Source: Lepidostoma basale
Taxonomy: Eukaryota; Arthropoda; Insecta; Trichoptera; Lepidostomatidae
Reading direction: 5' to 3'
NCBI GenBank assembly: GCA_022606425.2
Contig: JAHDVF020000211.1
Coordinates: 4,681,001 to 4,745,000, forward strand
Length of the DNA stretch: 64,000 nucleotides
Part shown: piece after piece, positions 11,936-23,870 of the stretch
Numbering within the stretch: position 1 is the stretch's first letter
Layout of the letters: each line of letters starts with the position of its first letter
Program-made: the position numbers and the translations under genes
The notes under the pieces: model-generated
The model's input: only the letters and a program-made list of their open reading frames with translations
Database searches by the model: none
What the model was told of the DNA's origin: nothing

Positions 11936-12084
11936 GTGGAAACCAACGGCAAACTACCACATTAAAAAGTATGTGTTAGTAGACTTTGCTGCAAACTAAT
12001 CCCTAGGCTTGAATCTTAGATAATAATAAAAATATATATATACACATTGTTTTGCAAATATATTGTGCATGTTACTACTTTACA

Positions 12085-12500
12085 AAGAACTCCTTCACAT
12101 CCTAACCCCACAATAAAAGATCTCTCAAATTACGAGCCGCCACAAGCGCCCAAAATCGATCCTCCTTCAGAGAAACACTCCGGGCCATACAAATCAAGCC
12201 CCCGCATTAACCAACAACCCACCAAAACACCTTTCCAACAGACGTAATAGGAATAGCCACAAGAGCTACATAGGAATAGCCACAAATACTCTTGACTTTG
12301 GAAAGTATCTTGTCTTCCTAATGTCGAACTATCACTAATACGTTCCTGGTATTATGTTGTATGTGTATAATATCTTACCTGTACTCAATAGATGCCTTAA
12401 ACATTTATGCTATTTGTAATGTCTTTTGAGTAAATAAACTGATTTGATTTGAAGAGCTGAACCTCTGTAAGCCAGAAGATCCGTGTCCAATCTAATACTT
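12085..12500 (-). repeat. Interspersed repeat (family C) split by a LINE 3' end
   Basis: Matching pieces occur at 44650-44990 and 55625-55990: GAGAAACACTCCGGGCCA, CCCCCGCATTAACCAACA and CTCTGTAAGCCAGAAGATCC. In this copy a CR1/Jockey-like 3' end (about 12268-12456) interrupts the repeat between AATAGCCACA and GAGCTGAACCTCTG. The family shares its inner part with the CAGTGGCGGT hAT MITE. Confidence 0.55.
12268..12456 (+). mobile_element. CR1/Jockey-like LINE 3' end
   Basis: GACTTTGGAAAGTATCTTGT, CAATAGATGCCTTAAACA and AAATAAACTGATTTGATTTG. It interrupts a family C repeat. Confidence 0.72.
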
Positions 12501-13049
12501 CTCATCTTTTGATTTATTAAATTAACCACTATTATTAACTATACGACATCCATAATAACCTTTTCCTTTGCTACTCTTATTTTACAGGAAATAACGATGC
12601 GAGAAGCGGAAAATTCCTGTGGTTTTCTGAGTGGTACAACGTGTGATTATTCGCGAGACAATTGATTAGTGATTACTTGTTAGAGAGGTGATTAGTGTCC
12701 GCTACATGGAAGATATAAAAACAACATTACGGCGTCACACGTCACAAGTGCATAAGTGGGTGTGTTGTGAACACACAGCCCAGGAAAGATAAGACTACAA
12801 ATGTAATATTATGGAGGCGTGTCTAACGTAACAGACTTGTTCGAGTATTAGCCGATTCAGCTATTATGACCACGTGTCCATAGTCCGCATATGGTATAAA
12901 ACAATAGCATATTATGAACCTTTAAATATCAAACAAATGCGTACATTAAAAATCCATTATTAAATTAAATAAGGTTTATATAGGATGCATTTCAACAAAC
13001 ACTTCAAAAGCGTGTAACAGTTTCTATGGTCCGATCAGTGGACCAACCT

Positions 13050-13240
13050 CCAAATCTAAGTAATCGTGCCCCCGCATAGACCAACAACCCACCAAATAAT
13101 CTTCCAACAATTTTCCCATCAGACGTAAGAGGAACCTCTGTAAGCCAGAAGAGGTTTTGATTCAAAATTTCTTACGCAAGTCGGGTTTCTGGGCTTCTAT
13201 GGGAGTACCGCCACTCCGATACACCATGAACGAAATCTAA
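13050..13240 (-). repeat. Partial copy of the CAGTGGCGGT hAT MITE family
   Basis: It matches the 43121 element in reverse orientation, ending in the ACCGCCACT terminus. The stretch CCCCCGCATAGACCAACAAC and the TTTTGATTCAAAATTTCTTA arm are shared. The opposite terminus is missing. Confidence 0.65.
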
Positions 13241-13899
13241 ATCTGCGATACGGTTTAACGAACCGTCACCTGAGAGTAGGAGGTTCCAACTGTCAAAAGT
13301 AAAAACTGAGAAAAATGAAGTCAAAGTTTTGATGGTTTCGGGTGTGTATCTTGGAATAAAAGGGTTCCATCTGAAGCAGATGAATTTTTATTACCGAGAA
13401 GCGTATAAATTTTCTCTGGCGACAGTTGGAATAATAAAGATCTAAGTTCATATTGTGATTACCAATGTTAGCATAAGATTACTAACAAGCAATTTTACTA
13501 ACAAACCGCCATTTTACTAACAATGCTACTAACATCATATCTTATGTAGTGGTCACGATACAGGCCATGCCTAGTGTGACAACTACAGTCCATAAACTTT
13601 TTTGGCAAATTGTAAAATATAACATGTAAAATAAATAAATAAAAATAAAATAAAATAAATAAAGTGTAAATGAATCCCTCTTCAGTGAATCGTGTGTTTT
13701 GAATAATCAGATTGAACTTGATTCTTTTCGTAACATCAAAATGACGATACTATTAAATGTTTTTTTTTAATTGTACGTATAGATAAGGTTAGTAAGAACC
13801 TAAAAACCCTTTTCACGAAAAAAAGACAAAGGTGAAATTTTTTTTTTAGTTTAATTTAGTTGGAACCCTTTTACTCTCAGGTGACGAAACATCAATGTA

Positions 13900-14055
13900 A
13901 TAATTACTTCTTCTTCTCTTCTTCCGCTTTATTTAGACTGTGTCCTGTTATTTCTTGGAGTTCCTGGGTTGTAGATGTCCAGCTGTCTCGCCATATTTTA
14001 AGTGGTCTTATATACCCCACAACTTATGGAATTATTGGCTCTTTTAACATTATTA
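13900..14055 (-). mobile_element. LINE 3' fragment with AAG tail
   Basis: A TTCTTCTTCTCTTCTTC run followed by a decayed C-terminal coding block on the - strand (CAGCTGTCTCGCCATATTTT on +). It resembles the fragments at 16125, 53645 and 61380. Confidence 0.5.
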
Positions 14056-14655
14056 GAGTCAGTACATATATGGTAAATATTTAAATTTAGTGAAAATTAA
14101 ATAATCTATTAGTCATTTTTATTTTTATAATCGATACACGTCCGGCGTAAATTTGGCAACCCACAAGAAACTTCTCTATCCATTAAGAAGAGAAGAAAAG
14201 ACTCCATTAGATACCAACCCTACAAAATAATTTATCTCTCTCATTTAACCCCTTGGCTGCTACGACGTTTTCAAAATACTAGAGAGAAATGCTACCATCC
14301 GTAGTTAATTTTGAAATAAAAAATATATACTTCATTGTTCGCGCGTAAAAGAATTATCGCGAAGACCCCCTTTTTTGTATAAATTATTTCGTGATATTTT
14401 CAAAACTCTCCCTGCTTTTCTGTTTCAAACCGAGAATTTATTTATTTATTATTTCTCTCTCCATTTATTATCTGTGTAGTAAATATTATAGATGTATTAT
14501 CGTAGTAATTTTTATTTAACTTTTAAAATCTTAAATTTTTATGTAATTTTACTTGCCGTAATTTGTTTTTAGTTCGATTGTTTAGTTTAGTTAGTTTTAA
14601 GTAATTTTATGTGTAAATTTTCACAATCTACAATAAATATCACTACTCGTTAAAA

Positions 14656-14803
14656 TAATGTTTAAAATAACTCATGTCATTAAAAGTGTTTAATAGAACC
14701 CATGTCATAAATAGTGTTTAATATAACCCATGTCATAAATAGTGTTTAAAAGAACTCATGTCATAAACAGTGTCAGGCAAATAACTCATGTCATAAATAG
14801 TGG
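14656..14803 (+). repeat. Minisatellite, about 30-bp unit
   Basis: Five copies of an AACTCATGTCATAAATAGTG-type unit with a variable spacer. Confidence 0.75.
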
Positions 14804-15084
14804 GGTATCAGTAATGAGAGTCCTCTCACGATACTCCCATATTAAATCGTATGTTAATTTTTTTTTTAAAGATGTGCGTTACACGTATCTCTTTCTTTCT
14901 AGTTTATTCGTATGAGCACAAGAGCGAGATACACTATTTATCACAAATTATTTTAATTCGAGCATTTATAAATCAAATTCTAGGCAAAGATGATCGTCGT
15001 TGTTTAGTATAACGGATTTTGAGGAAATCAGACTTATAATATGTTATAATACAATTGGGAAAGGAAGATGCTTCCATGTGTGGT

Positions 15085-15298
15085 GTAAAACGTGTGCCAC
15101 ACTGTTTTATACAAGCTCTCCACAGGGGTCACTTTGGTGGAGCTTGTGGAGCCCACGGTTGGTGTAGCGTCCACACTTTCATACGTCCGCACTCCACCGA
15201 TGTCGCTATGCAACTGACCTTGACTGGTGGAATGTGGAGCGCCCACATTGTGGAGACCGATGTGGAGAGCTTGTTTAAAACAGTGTGGCACAGCTTTA
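15085..15298. mobile_element. MITE with inverted repeats, about 210 bp
   Basis: The left arm GTGCCACACTGTTTTATACA and AAGCTCTCCACA is mirrored at the right by TGTGGAGAGCTTGTTTAAAA and CAGTGTGGCAC. The interior is GC-richer than its surroundings. I could not identify a target duplication, so the superfamily is open. Confidence 0.7.
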
Positions 15299-15714
15299 AA
15301 AGCTCATCGAGCGTCCCTGGAAACTAGATAAATCGGTCAAAACCGTCCACCACAATGGTATAGTTTATTCACTTCGGGGAGAATATTCGCAATAGTGTAA
15401 GTAACACCACCTTAATTGATCAATGAAGGCTATCTGATTGGTTCCTGGGTTAAATAGGCAGAGCGTACGGTATTTGCTTCTAATAAACTCGTCGATTAGA
15501 AAATTACTACTATGTCGAAATTAGGAAATTAAATTTTATTTAACGGTGGAAGGATATGTTTGTGGTTCTGTTTCAGAGTTCCAGTAACAACTCAAATTTA
15601 CCAGAAAAATGGGAACTTCCAGACACCATTAGCCGGGACACCAGATATTTGAAATAATTAAATATTGACATGAATTCCTTTGAATTATAACATTGTATAG
15701 TGTCTTAATAGATG

Positions 15715-15915
15715 ACGCTAGGTAAGAGTGAACTAAAATATTTCCAAAAATTTGTCAGACGTGGTGGTCGTAAGAAGGGTGTAATGGGGAATGTTGTTAA
15801 ACATAAAGCAATCGCTCAACCCAACCAATGACAGGCCATAAGTCGGCCACCATATTCTGTTCCCAGAAAACGATTATTCGTCTCAATTGAGATACAATTA
15901 ATCCTTATAAAAAAT
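15715..15915 (+). repeat. Single-armed relative of the fold-back element
   Basis: Matches the right half of the 22375 element: GTCAGACGTGGTGGTCGTAA, ACCCAACCAATGACAGG, and the terminal GAGATACAATTAATCCTTA. No left arm is present. Confidence 0.65.
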
Positions 15916-16124
15916 AAAAAATTATCCGCAAATCCAGTATTTTTCTACAAGAATTTGTATACATTCAAAATGTTTTGTATAGTGTCATTATGAATATTAA
16001 TCACACGCTTAAAATCAATAAACAACATTACAATTTTAATGAACTTATTTTTTACAATTTTAAATTTAAAAATGCTTGTTTATTTTAATGATTAAATATG
16101 AAATATTATTGAAATATTTTTTGC

Positions 16125-16325
16125 TTTTTCTTCTTCTTCTCTTCTTTTCTTTCTTCTTAGTGTAGACCTTGTAGCCTGTTTCTTAAGAGGAATTGGCCTC
16201 CTGCGAAGTCGACTCCCAGCTGTCGATCCATCTCTTTGATGGTCTGTCTGTCGTCTTGTTCTTGAGTTCCTTATTCTAAGATCTCGTAGTGTCTTGCCTG
16301 GTATGCTTTTTCTATTCATGAAAAT
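16125..16325 (-). mobile_element. LINE 3' fragment with AAG tail
   Basis: A CTTCTTCTTCTCTTC run, then GACTCCCAGCTGTCGATCC, shared with 53645 and 61380. The - strand reads DGSTAGSRLRRRPIPLKK, the end of a decayed polyprotein. Confidence 0.55.
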
Positions 16326-16740
16326 CAAATAAAATGAACGTCTAGTATTTTGTAAACGCACTGTCACTCACCTTATTGCAAACATTCTCCCCGAAATGAA
16401 CGGACTCTAAAAAATATAGGAGTAATATTCCCTTTCTAGCACTACCCTAACGATATAAATATAATGCTTTCTCGGAATTGATACGAAGAAGAAGAAGATA
16501 ATACAGTTTTAAACGTATTTTTAACAGACGTATTAAATTAAATTCTTTGAGTTTGTGTAGAATTTCCAATTTAAAAAATATATACGCATGTTAAATACTG
16601 TCTTATTGTAAGGCAAACACAAAAAAATATAATTATAATTTTTAGAATATCTTCTATATTCGCATTCACTTTGTGCTGTGGATTCATATTTGAATAAATA
16701 TAATTATACTTTGTATTACAACACTTTTTATTTTCACTGA

Positions 16741-16785
16741 ACTCAGACATGTTTCGGTTACAAGTAACCTTTATCAACGTATACA
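16741..16785 (-). ncRNA. Hammerhead-like motif
   Basis: Core TTGATAA, a six-pair stem II (GGTTAC/GTAACC), GAAAC, the ACATGT palindrome and GTC. Stem I is weak. Confidence 0.4.
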
Positions 16786-16844
16786 ATTTAAACAATCGAA
16801 TAAAACAGAGCGGTCACTAAATGGAGATCGAGTTATGTATAAAA

Positions 16845-17004
16845 GTGGAAGGGGTATTATTAGGATTGAGGAGAGAACGGGAACATATCGAGTGGAAGGG
16901 GTATAATTAGGATTGAGGAGAGAGGAGATGTAACGGGAACATATCGAGTAGAAGGGGTATAATTAGGATTGAGGAGAGGGGAGATGTAACGGGAACATAT
17001 CGAG
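16845..17004 (+). repeat. Minisatellite, 58-bp unit
   Basis: Three head-to-tail units of GGAAGGGGTATAATTAGGAT, GAGGAGAG and GGGAACATATCGAG. The first unit lacks a 10-12 base segment (GGAGATGTA). Confidence 0.8.
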
Positions 17005-17687
17005 CATGGGAATTGAATTTAAAATTTAATAGGTTATTCATTATATTTTAATTATTTTTGATGGCTTTTTTAATTTCTAAAATTTCTAAATTGTTTAAAG
17101 TTAGGTTTTTATTATTAATTTGCAAAATTTCAGTAAAAATAAGAAGTGTTGTAATACAAAGTATAATTATATTCATTCAATTCTTTTTAGATTTTATTAT
17201 AAAAAACAACATACCAAAAATTACACACTTGAATCGTATGTCCAGCAAGGCACAAGGCTAGCTTGTATCTTTGAGATACACCATCCAGATTTCTATTATT
17301 AGAAATAGTGCAAGGCCGATATAAAACCGAAGATTAGTATATTTTTTGCGATGTAAACAAAATTAATTTGATACTTAAGAATATTTATCCCGAATTCCAT
17401 GCTTAAATTGCTGCAGCGAAACCGACGCCGACGATAGACGCTGGATGCAGTGGCGTGCCTAGGGTCAACTAGTAAGGCAAGTCTGTCCGACTCTTTTGTA
17501 TTATTAGTAGAGGGTCACGATAATGTATTTTTCCGGATTAAAAGAGTTTTTCTTTCTAAATTAATTTCGTGAATTAATTGATTTTAAATCGAATTTTAGG
17601 CGCATTTTAATAACCAACTTAAATGTTTATATATTTGTAAAATTATTTGGATTTAAATTGAATTAAATTCTTATCTTTCGTATAACT

Positions 17688-18105
17688 AACTAACTGACCA
17701 TCACACATTCTCTCCGAAGAGGTAGACAGAAAGAATGGACCGCCACACTGTTCCTTCCTGGCATATGTAATTCTCTCGCATCCTCAACATTCATACACGC
17801 ACGTTGATTTATCTTCCTCTATTTCCAATTGCATTTTTATCGTTAACATATACTTTTTTTACCATTATTTTTTCGTTCATTCTTTCCATGTGTCCAAACC
17901 ATCTTAATGATCCTTTCATTATTTTGTTCATAACACATTCATTCACACTGCATTCACTTCTTATATTTTCATTCGAGACTTACAGATTTTCTACACATTC
18001 GTCGAAAAGATCTTATTTCTGCTGCATTTACTCTACTTTCGTCCTTCTTTGCCAGTTCCATGGTTTACTTCCGTAGATAAGGGTCGGTACAAGAACACCA
18101 TTGTG
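17688..18105 (-). mobile_element. RTE-like LINE 3' fragment (family 1)
   Basis: On + it starts with an ACTAACTAACTGACCATCAC tail and the GGTAGACAGAAAGAATGG block. The decayed GHMER, MRS and YGSEAW-type coding blocks follow upstream on the - strand to about 18105. Confidence 0.75.
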
Positions 18106-18834
18106 CACTTCTGTTTTTTTCATATACGGGTATCTATATATTACAGTAAATGTGCATCTGGCAAGATGGAGTTCGCATTAAAAAAAACATATATTGTACA
18201 TTTTCATGCATGCATATTTTACCATGTTTAATCACCGAACAAAAGATTCAAGAATTAGGTATTTATTGTATATGTAAAATTTTAATATATTGTTAAAATA
18301 TTTTTATAAAACATGTCGGCTTAATATGGCATTCTATAAAACCTCGAGCGCCCTTTTTAAAATTTATGGCGAAAGAATCTATTTGTGAGGTTTGTTTGAA
18401 TCCGTTTGGAAATAGAATTATCCAAAGTTCCGAATTTGTATTGGTAGTGACCATGGAAAAATAATGCTTTGTCTAGGAACCTTGATTCCCGCCAAAATAC
18501 GATCGCTCGTGACAAGTTCATTTCGAAATTAGAACACGGTTCATTTGTGTGTATACTATACGCGAATGTAAGAATGTTGAAGGTATTTTGTAAACAAAAT
18601 GTGTAATTCTTCATAACCGTTTGTCCTCGTAGACATAATGTCAACATTGAGGAAATATATTAGTAATAATCACATATTTATGTAAGTATATTACGTCGTA
18701 AGTGGGGTTTATTATCGATAGACATTTTGCAATTAGCATAATCAACACATTTTAGTACTTTCTCAATTCATAAATTGCATATTATTATGAGCAGTATTAT
18801 TGTAGTAAAATTAAAAAAAACAATTCCATAGATT

Positions 18835-18949
18835 GTTTGAACATATGGAGCGAATAGACGAGAGAAGAATGGTGAAAGGACTGTTGTATACTAGCAGTTT
18901 GAGTGGAAAGAGAAGCCGTGGAAGATCATGGAAATGGAAATGACATGAC
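18835..18949 (+). mobile_element. RTE-like LINE fragment (family 1), opposite strand
   Basis: FEHMERIDERRMVKGLLYTS and RGRSWK-type motifs are on the + strand. It meets the tail of the - strand copy at 18950, giving a composite junction of two copies. Confidence 0.65.
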
Positions 18950-19117
18950 CAAATTCATCAAACAAACAAACAAACCATAACGCCGTTTCCCCGCAGGGGT
19001 AGGCAGAGAGAATGGACCGCCACACTACTCTATTCTGGCAAACCTCTCTAGCTTCCTCCACATTCATACAACGAGTCATACACGCACGACGATTCCTCCG
19101 ACTTCTAATATGACCAA
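18950..19117 (-). mobile_element. RTE-like LINE 3' fragment (family 1), 3' part
   Basis: The 3' continuation of the copy at 21092-21610, separated from it by the hAT-like element. It encodes RSRRNRRACMTRCMNVEEAR on the - strand and ends in a (GTTT)n tail (AAACAAACAAACAAAC on +). Confidence 0.8.
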
Positions 19118-21091
19118 TAGGGTGTCCCTTATTTTTCAAAGTTTTAATTTTAAAATGCATAGGCTATTGTTTTATTCATTTGGGCCTAAAACATCCGAAA
19201 ACATTTTTTTTCCTTTTTCGGAACAGTGTAACCCGTGCCGACTTGCGCGCAAAGATGTCCCATACAAATTGCGTCACAGGAGCGGCGCGCTGTCGTTGTT
19301 ATTATCATTTAGTTTAGCTTGTCGGGTAGTAGCACGGATTGTTTTATATTTCGAAGATGTCAATGGAACAAAGAAGCAATTGAAACAGTATTTTCTTGGT
19401 TGGTGAAATAAATCACCAAATAACAGGGGTAAACTACCATCTAATCGTCAAGTTCTCGCAGTTCTATTTTTCAACATACGTGAAGTTAATTTGACTGTTA
19501 ATGAAAGCCCAAATCTTGTCATTCTGGAGTGCAATATATTCTGAAAAAAGGCTAAAATACCTACCAGAGCTGTTCTTAATTATGTTTAGAAGTTAGTAGA
19601 TCTTTATCAGGTCTGACGAGAACTGCAAAAAATAGCAAGAAGATTCAGGACTTACATAGGCGCCGCGAAGAGATCTTTCAACTTGAATTAGATAATTTAT
19701 TCGATATCGCACAAGCCAATGCTCTTAAATGTGCTGTGACACGACAGAATCTTATACAGGATGCTTGAACGGAGCTTGTGTGCAAAAACTAGAAAGAGAT
19801 TTGTTACTCTTTGCTTGCCGCCATCATATATATGAACTGATGCTCAAAAGTGCGTTTGAATCACAAAATCGATTGTACGAGATGATTATAGCGATATCAT
19901 TGAGCTTGCTATTGTTTTTCTGGGTGGAGGCAATGAAAATAAAATAAAAATCATACCTGCAGGCCCAATGCATCAAGCACGATGGATGGCAAGAGCTCTT
20001 AAAAATACGTTTGCTGCAGTTCTAGTTTAAAATGTGCGCTAAGGACAAACAAGCTTTACGAGATGTTTGTTTATGTATTGTGGCAGCTTATGTGAAGCCT
20101 TGGATTTAATGTAGTTTGGCGATAAAAGCTCCGAATCAAGATTTTTGTTTTTGAAAAACCTTAAAAGATTGCGAAGAAGTTGACAATTTCCAAAGCGGTT
20201 TTATACAAGTTAAATCAACATTTGTGGTACTTGTCAGAGAAAATAGCCATCTTTTTAATTTTCGATGACAACGTTGATGAGTAGACCAAAGGAAACATTG
20301 TAGAAAACTTAAAAAAAATAAAGTTTTGGTGATTCGGGAAAAATATATATGTTCCATCGAAGGAACAGATGTCTGTCTCTCTATATGGTACGTAAGTAGT
20401 GTTTAATCTGGTACCTATTCAAATTAGCACTTATTTGTTTTATTTATAGGTACTACAAGTATTTGTTATCTTGTTTTATGGAAATCTTTGAGTGATTTTG
20501 TTTCTCTCAAGAGTGAAGATTTATTTTCACGACTGAAACTTGATAGTAGTTTCTTTCAAGAAATTGTATCATCATAGAAAGATAACGCGGAGTTTGTGGA
20601 AGCTAAAAAGAAGGTTACTAGCTTAAAATCAGTTAATGACACAGCTGAAAGAGCTGGTAATATAATGAAATACTTTCATGGTTTGACTACCGCAGATAAA
20701 GAACATAAGCAGTTCATATTATGTTGTGTGCCAGAACATAGAAAAATTTGCCCAGACTGTAAAAAAAGAGACTTTGAAGAGGAAATATCCAAGTAAATAA
20801 ATATAAATTCGGATCTTTTTTGATAATTACAAGAAAAACATTATATAAATACAAGTTTTCATCAATATTTATCTAACATAATGGTTTTAAGTGATCATCT
20901 ACAACTACATTTAAGAGACACTTAAACCGGCTATTTTCTAAAACTTTGAGGGCATATCGGCACGGGTTAGAATTAACGTAGGAAGTTGAAATTCTTTATT
21001 TTGGTAACTAGTAGACTATTAAACATAATTAGGGGGTATGCGTTTCAAAAATCTAAAAAAAATTTTTTTTGCCCATATAAGGGACACCCTA
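19118..21091 (+). mobile_element. hAT-like transposon, 1.97 kb, degenerate
   Basis: Terminal inverted repeats TAGGGTGTCCCTTAT / ATAAGGGACACCCTA are flanked by an exact 8-bp duplication ATGACCAA (19110-19117 and 21092-21099). The host sequence is an RTE-like LINE copy that resumes exactly after the element. An 8-bp duplication and a TAGGG start fit the hAT superfamily. Confidence 0.8.
19640..20795 (+). pseudogene. Degenerate transposase inside the hAT-like element
   Basis: Coding pieces in changing frames: HRRREEIFQLELDNLFDIAQ (19660-19720), KLERDLLLFACRHHIYELML (19785-19845), AGPMHQARWMARALKN (19960-20010), and a last open stretch at about 20590-20796 with KSVNDTAERAGNIMKYFHGL and EHKQFILCCVPEHRKICPDC. 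The MHQARWMA and VNDTAERG-type motifs recur in a widespread arthropod and cnidarian transposon protein (from memory). Several stops and frameshifts break it. Confidence 0.65.
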
Positions 21092-21610
21092 ATGACCAAC
21101 CTTTAAAATTTTATTAATTTGGTCATGCCATGTTTTCCTCGGTCTGCCTCGACTCCGTACTCCATTTACATCATTAACGTATACTTTCTTAACCATTTTT
21201 TCTCCATCCATGCGTTCCATATGTCCGACCCATCGCAGCGATTTTTTCATAATTTTGTTCATAATACCTTCTTCCGCTCTACATTTCTTTCTTATATCAG
21301 CATTTGAAAATCTGTCGTATATCGTTCTACCACACATACGTCTTAGGGACCTCATCTCTACCGCATTTATTCTGCTTTCATCCTTTTTCTGCCAGTTCCA
21401 TGCTTCACTTCCATACATTAGGGATGGGACTAGATCTCCATTGTGAACGGCTGTTTTCGCTTTCATTGATAAATTCTTGTTTCCCATAACTATTCTTAAA
21501 GCTCCATTCACTTTGTTACCCGCACCAACCCTTCTTTCGACGTCACTATCCGTTCGGCCATCTGCTGTGAACATGCTACCTAATTACACAAATTCCCACA
21601 CCTGTTCCAA
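21092..21610 (-). mobile_element. RTE-like LINE 3' fragment (family 1), 5' part
   Basis: The best-preserved coding stretch of the family in the window: 161 codons open on the - strand, with SDVERRVGAGNKVNGALRIV, VPSLMYGSEAWNWQKKDESR, RWVGHMERMDGEKMVKKVY and RGRPRKTWHDQINKIL. It continues across the hAT-like insertion into 19117-18950. Confidence 0.82.
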
Positions 21611-21734
21611 GTTGTCTTCGTTCACACTTATATTACAAACTGTCATTTGCTCATTTAATCAAATATGTACAAAAATGCGGCCACATTCGAAGTCGGACAA
21701 ATCGGCGAGCGTACATGTTACGATGTATAAATAA

Positions 21735-22178
21735 AAAGGAAACTAGAGAGGTATGTCAGGACAGAGCGGTGTGGCGGTTCATCCTCTCTGTCTACCCCTG
21801 CGGTGAAACGACGTGATGGTTAATTAGTTAGTAAGTACTAACTAACTAACTAACTATCACGCCGTCTCTCTGGAAGGGTAGGCAGAATGAATCGACCTCC
21901 ACACTCTTCTGTCCTGACATACTTCTCTCGCTTCCTCTACTATCATACATCGTGTCATGCACGAACGTCGATTTCTTCGACTCCTCACGTTACTAACATT
22001 TAATATTTGATTGATTTGATCGTGCCACGTTTTTTCGGCTTTCCTCTATTTCTAGTTCCGTTCACGTCATTTACATATACCTTCTTCACCATTCTGTCTT
22101 CATTCATTCTTCCATGTGTCCAAACCATCATAACGACCCTTTCATCGTTTTGTTCATAACACTTTCATTCGCACCGCA
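21735..22178. mobile_element. Two RTE-like fragments joined tail to tail
   Basis: A + strand 3' end (21735-21835) ends in TTAGTTAGTAAG and directly meets a - strand copy that begins (CTAA)n at 21838 and runs to about 22178. The two tails form a palindromic junction. Confidence 0.7.
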
Positions 22179-22189
22179 TATAAAAATAT

Positions 22190-22300
22190 AACTAACTAAC
22201 TAACTAACTAAACATCACGCCGTGGTACAAAGGGGTAGGCAGAAAGAATGGACTGCCACATTTAACCTATAATATGCCTATTCTCCCGCGCACCCTTCGA
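22190..22300 (-). mobile_element. RTE-like LINE 3' end (family 1), short
   Basis: A (CTAA)n tail followed by ACATCACGCCGT and GGGGTAGGCAGAAAGAATGG, the conserved 3' UTR block of family 1, then decay. Confidence 0.7.
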
Positions 22301-22374
22301 TCGTCCAACGTCCACAAAATAAATCTTTTTTTTTTTTATGTATACTGGATTTTAGCCATTGCGGGTTAATCATT

Positions 22375-22793
22375 TTTAAGGATTAATTGTATCTCAATAG
22401 AGACGAAGATGTAAATTGTTTTTTTGGAAACATGTTGGGAATGTTGTTAACATAAAGCGATCGCTTAACCCAACCATTGAACCAACCTTTCACATTGCAT
22501 TAATAAAGATTTTCTGCTTAATGCTTACTAATAATCTTAATAGATGGCACTAGTGTAGATTGACCTAAAAATGTGAAGTGTTCTTAACATAGTAGCATAT
22601 ATACATCTTTCAAAAAGTTGTCAGACGTGGTGGTCGTAAGAAGTGCAGAATGGGGAATATTGTTAACATAAAGCGATCGCTTAACCCAACCAATGACAGG
22701 TCATAAGTCCTGTAAACGCTTTGACTGCCATATTCTGTTTCCAAAAAAACAATTTACATCTTCGTCTCTATTGAGATACAATTAATCCTTAAA
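22375..22793. mobile_element. Fold-back element with 58-bp perfect inverted arms
   Basis: The arms 22375-22432 and 22736-22793 are exact reverse complements, starting TTTAAGGATTAATTGTATC. Between them a GTTAACATAAAGCGATCGCT segment occurs twice in direct orientation. Related single-armed copies lie at about 15715-15915 and 31370-31567. Confidence 0.8.
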
Positions 22794-23079
22794 TCTAAAA
22801 TAAATCATATAAAATATGACGGGACGGAGAGGAAATTATGACGAACTCGGTAGCTAAAATGTCACCGTGATGGCAATACTAGCTCACCTGGTTACTGAAT
22901 TATCTCCGGTGTTAATAAAAGGGCAATGAGCTCTTTAACTGTGGTAGTGGTGAGATTGAAAGGGGAAATACGAGTATATATAGTATAATATGCAGAATAT
23001 TACAGATGTAGAATCAAAGTATCATATCAGAATAAAAAGTAGTGGCGGTCTATACTTTCTTGCCTTCCTACCTTCTTCT

Positions 23080-23705
23080 TCTTTTGTCCTGTCACACCTC
23101 CGTGGTGCATAGGGCCTCAAGGAATCTTCTCCACCCGACTCTAACTCATGCCTGATGCTTAACATCATCCCAAGTGAGGCCTGCTGCCTTAACCTCGTCC
23201 TGCAGGGTTCTTCTCCAGGTGGCTTTAGGTCTGCCTCGCTTTCTCTTTCCCCCCATAGGGGACCAGTCTAGTGCGCCCTGAGCGATGCAGGCTGGGTTCC
23301 GTCTCAGAGTGTGACCGATCCACTGCCATTTGCGCCTAGCGACTTGTTCTCTAATTGGCTTTTCGCCTGCCATGGTCCAGAGAACGGCATTTGACACTGT
23401 TTGGGGCCAATAGATTTTGAATATTGAGCGAAGGCACCTATTTATAAACACCTGGAGTTTACCAATAACGTCTGCGGTAGACTTCCAAGTCTCACATCCG
23501 TACAGCAGTACGCTTTTAACGCTACTGCTGAATACTTGGAGCTTGAGCTTTCTCGAAATGATACCGGAGCGCCTTCTTACCTTACGGGAAATAAAAGAGA
23601 TGTCGAAAGGCGACAGAAGAGATGGGCCGACGACATAGCCCCAATAGCTGTCGGTGAGAAAGGCGAACGACAAGTTATGGAAACATCTGAGAAAGAAGAA
23701 TAAGA
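23080..23705 (-). mobile_element. RTE-like LINE C-terminal fragment, well preserved
   Basis: The - strand is open with SVLLYGCETWKSTADVIGKL, QVFINRCLRSIFKIYWPQTV, RRKWQWIGHTLRRNPACIAQ and KRGRPKATWRRTLQDEVKAA then GLTWDDVKHQA. This is the post-RT region of an RTE-type polyprotein, a family distinct from family 1. The start is joined to a different frame rather than a true ATG. Confidence 0.82.
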
Positions 23706-23870
23706 AGAAGACCATTACGGAAAACAGCTTTATTATTTAGTCAGATATGATAATGCTACGTTAATTATTATTTTATAGTAACTTGTTCATCGTGAAATCA
23801 TTTAAAACATTGTTCATTGTCATTATCCGAAGAGTTTTATCATAATATGTATATTTATAAACATCTAGGC

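Noticed and set aside
18357..18647. A 96-codon frame on the - strand
   Set aside because: No recognisable motif, AT-driven composition, no splice context and no homologue that I know; probably a chance frame.
21738..22215. CTAA/TTAG runs considered as telomere-like repeats
   Set aside because: The unit is TTAG rather than TTAGG and it always sits at the 3' end of an RTE-like LINE copy, so it is the element's tail.
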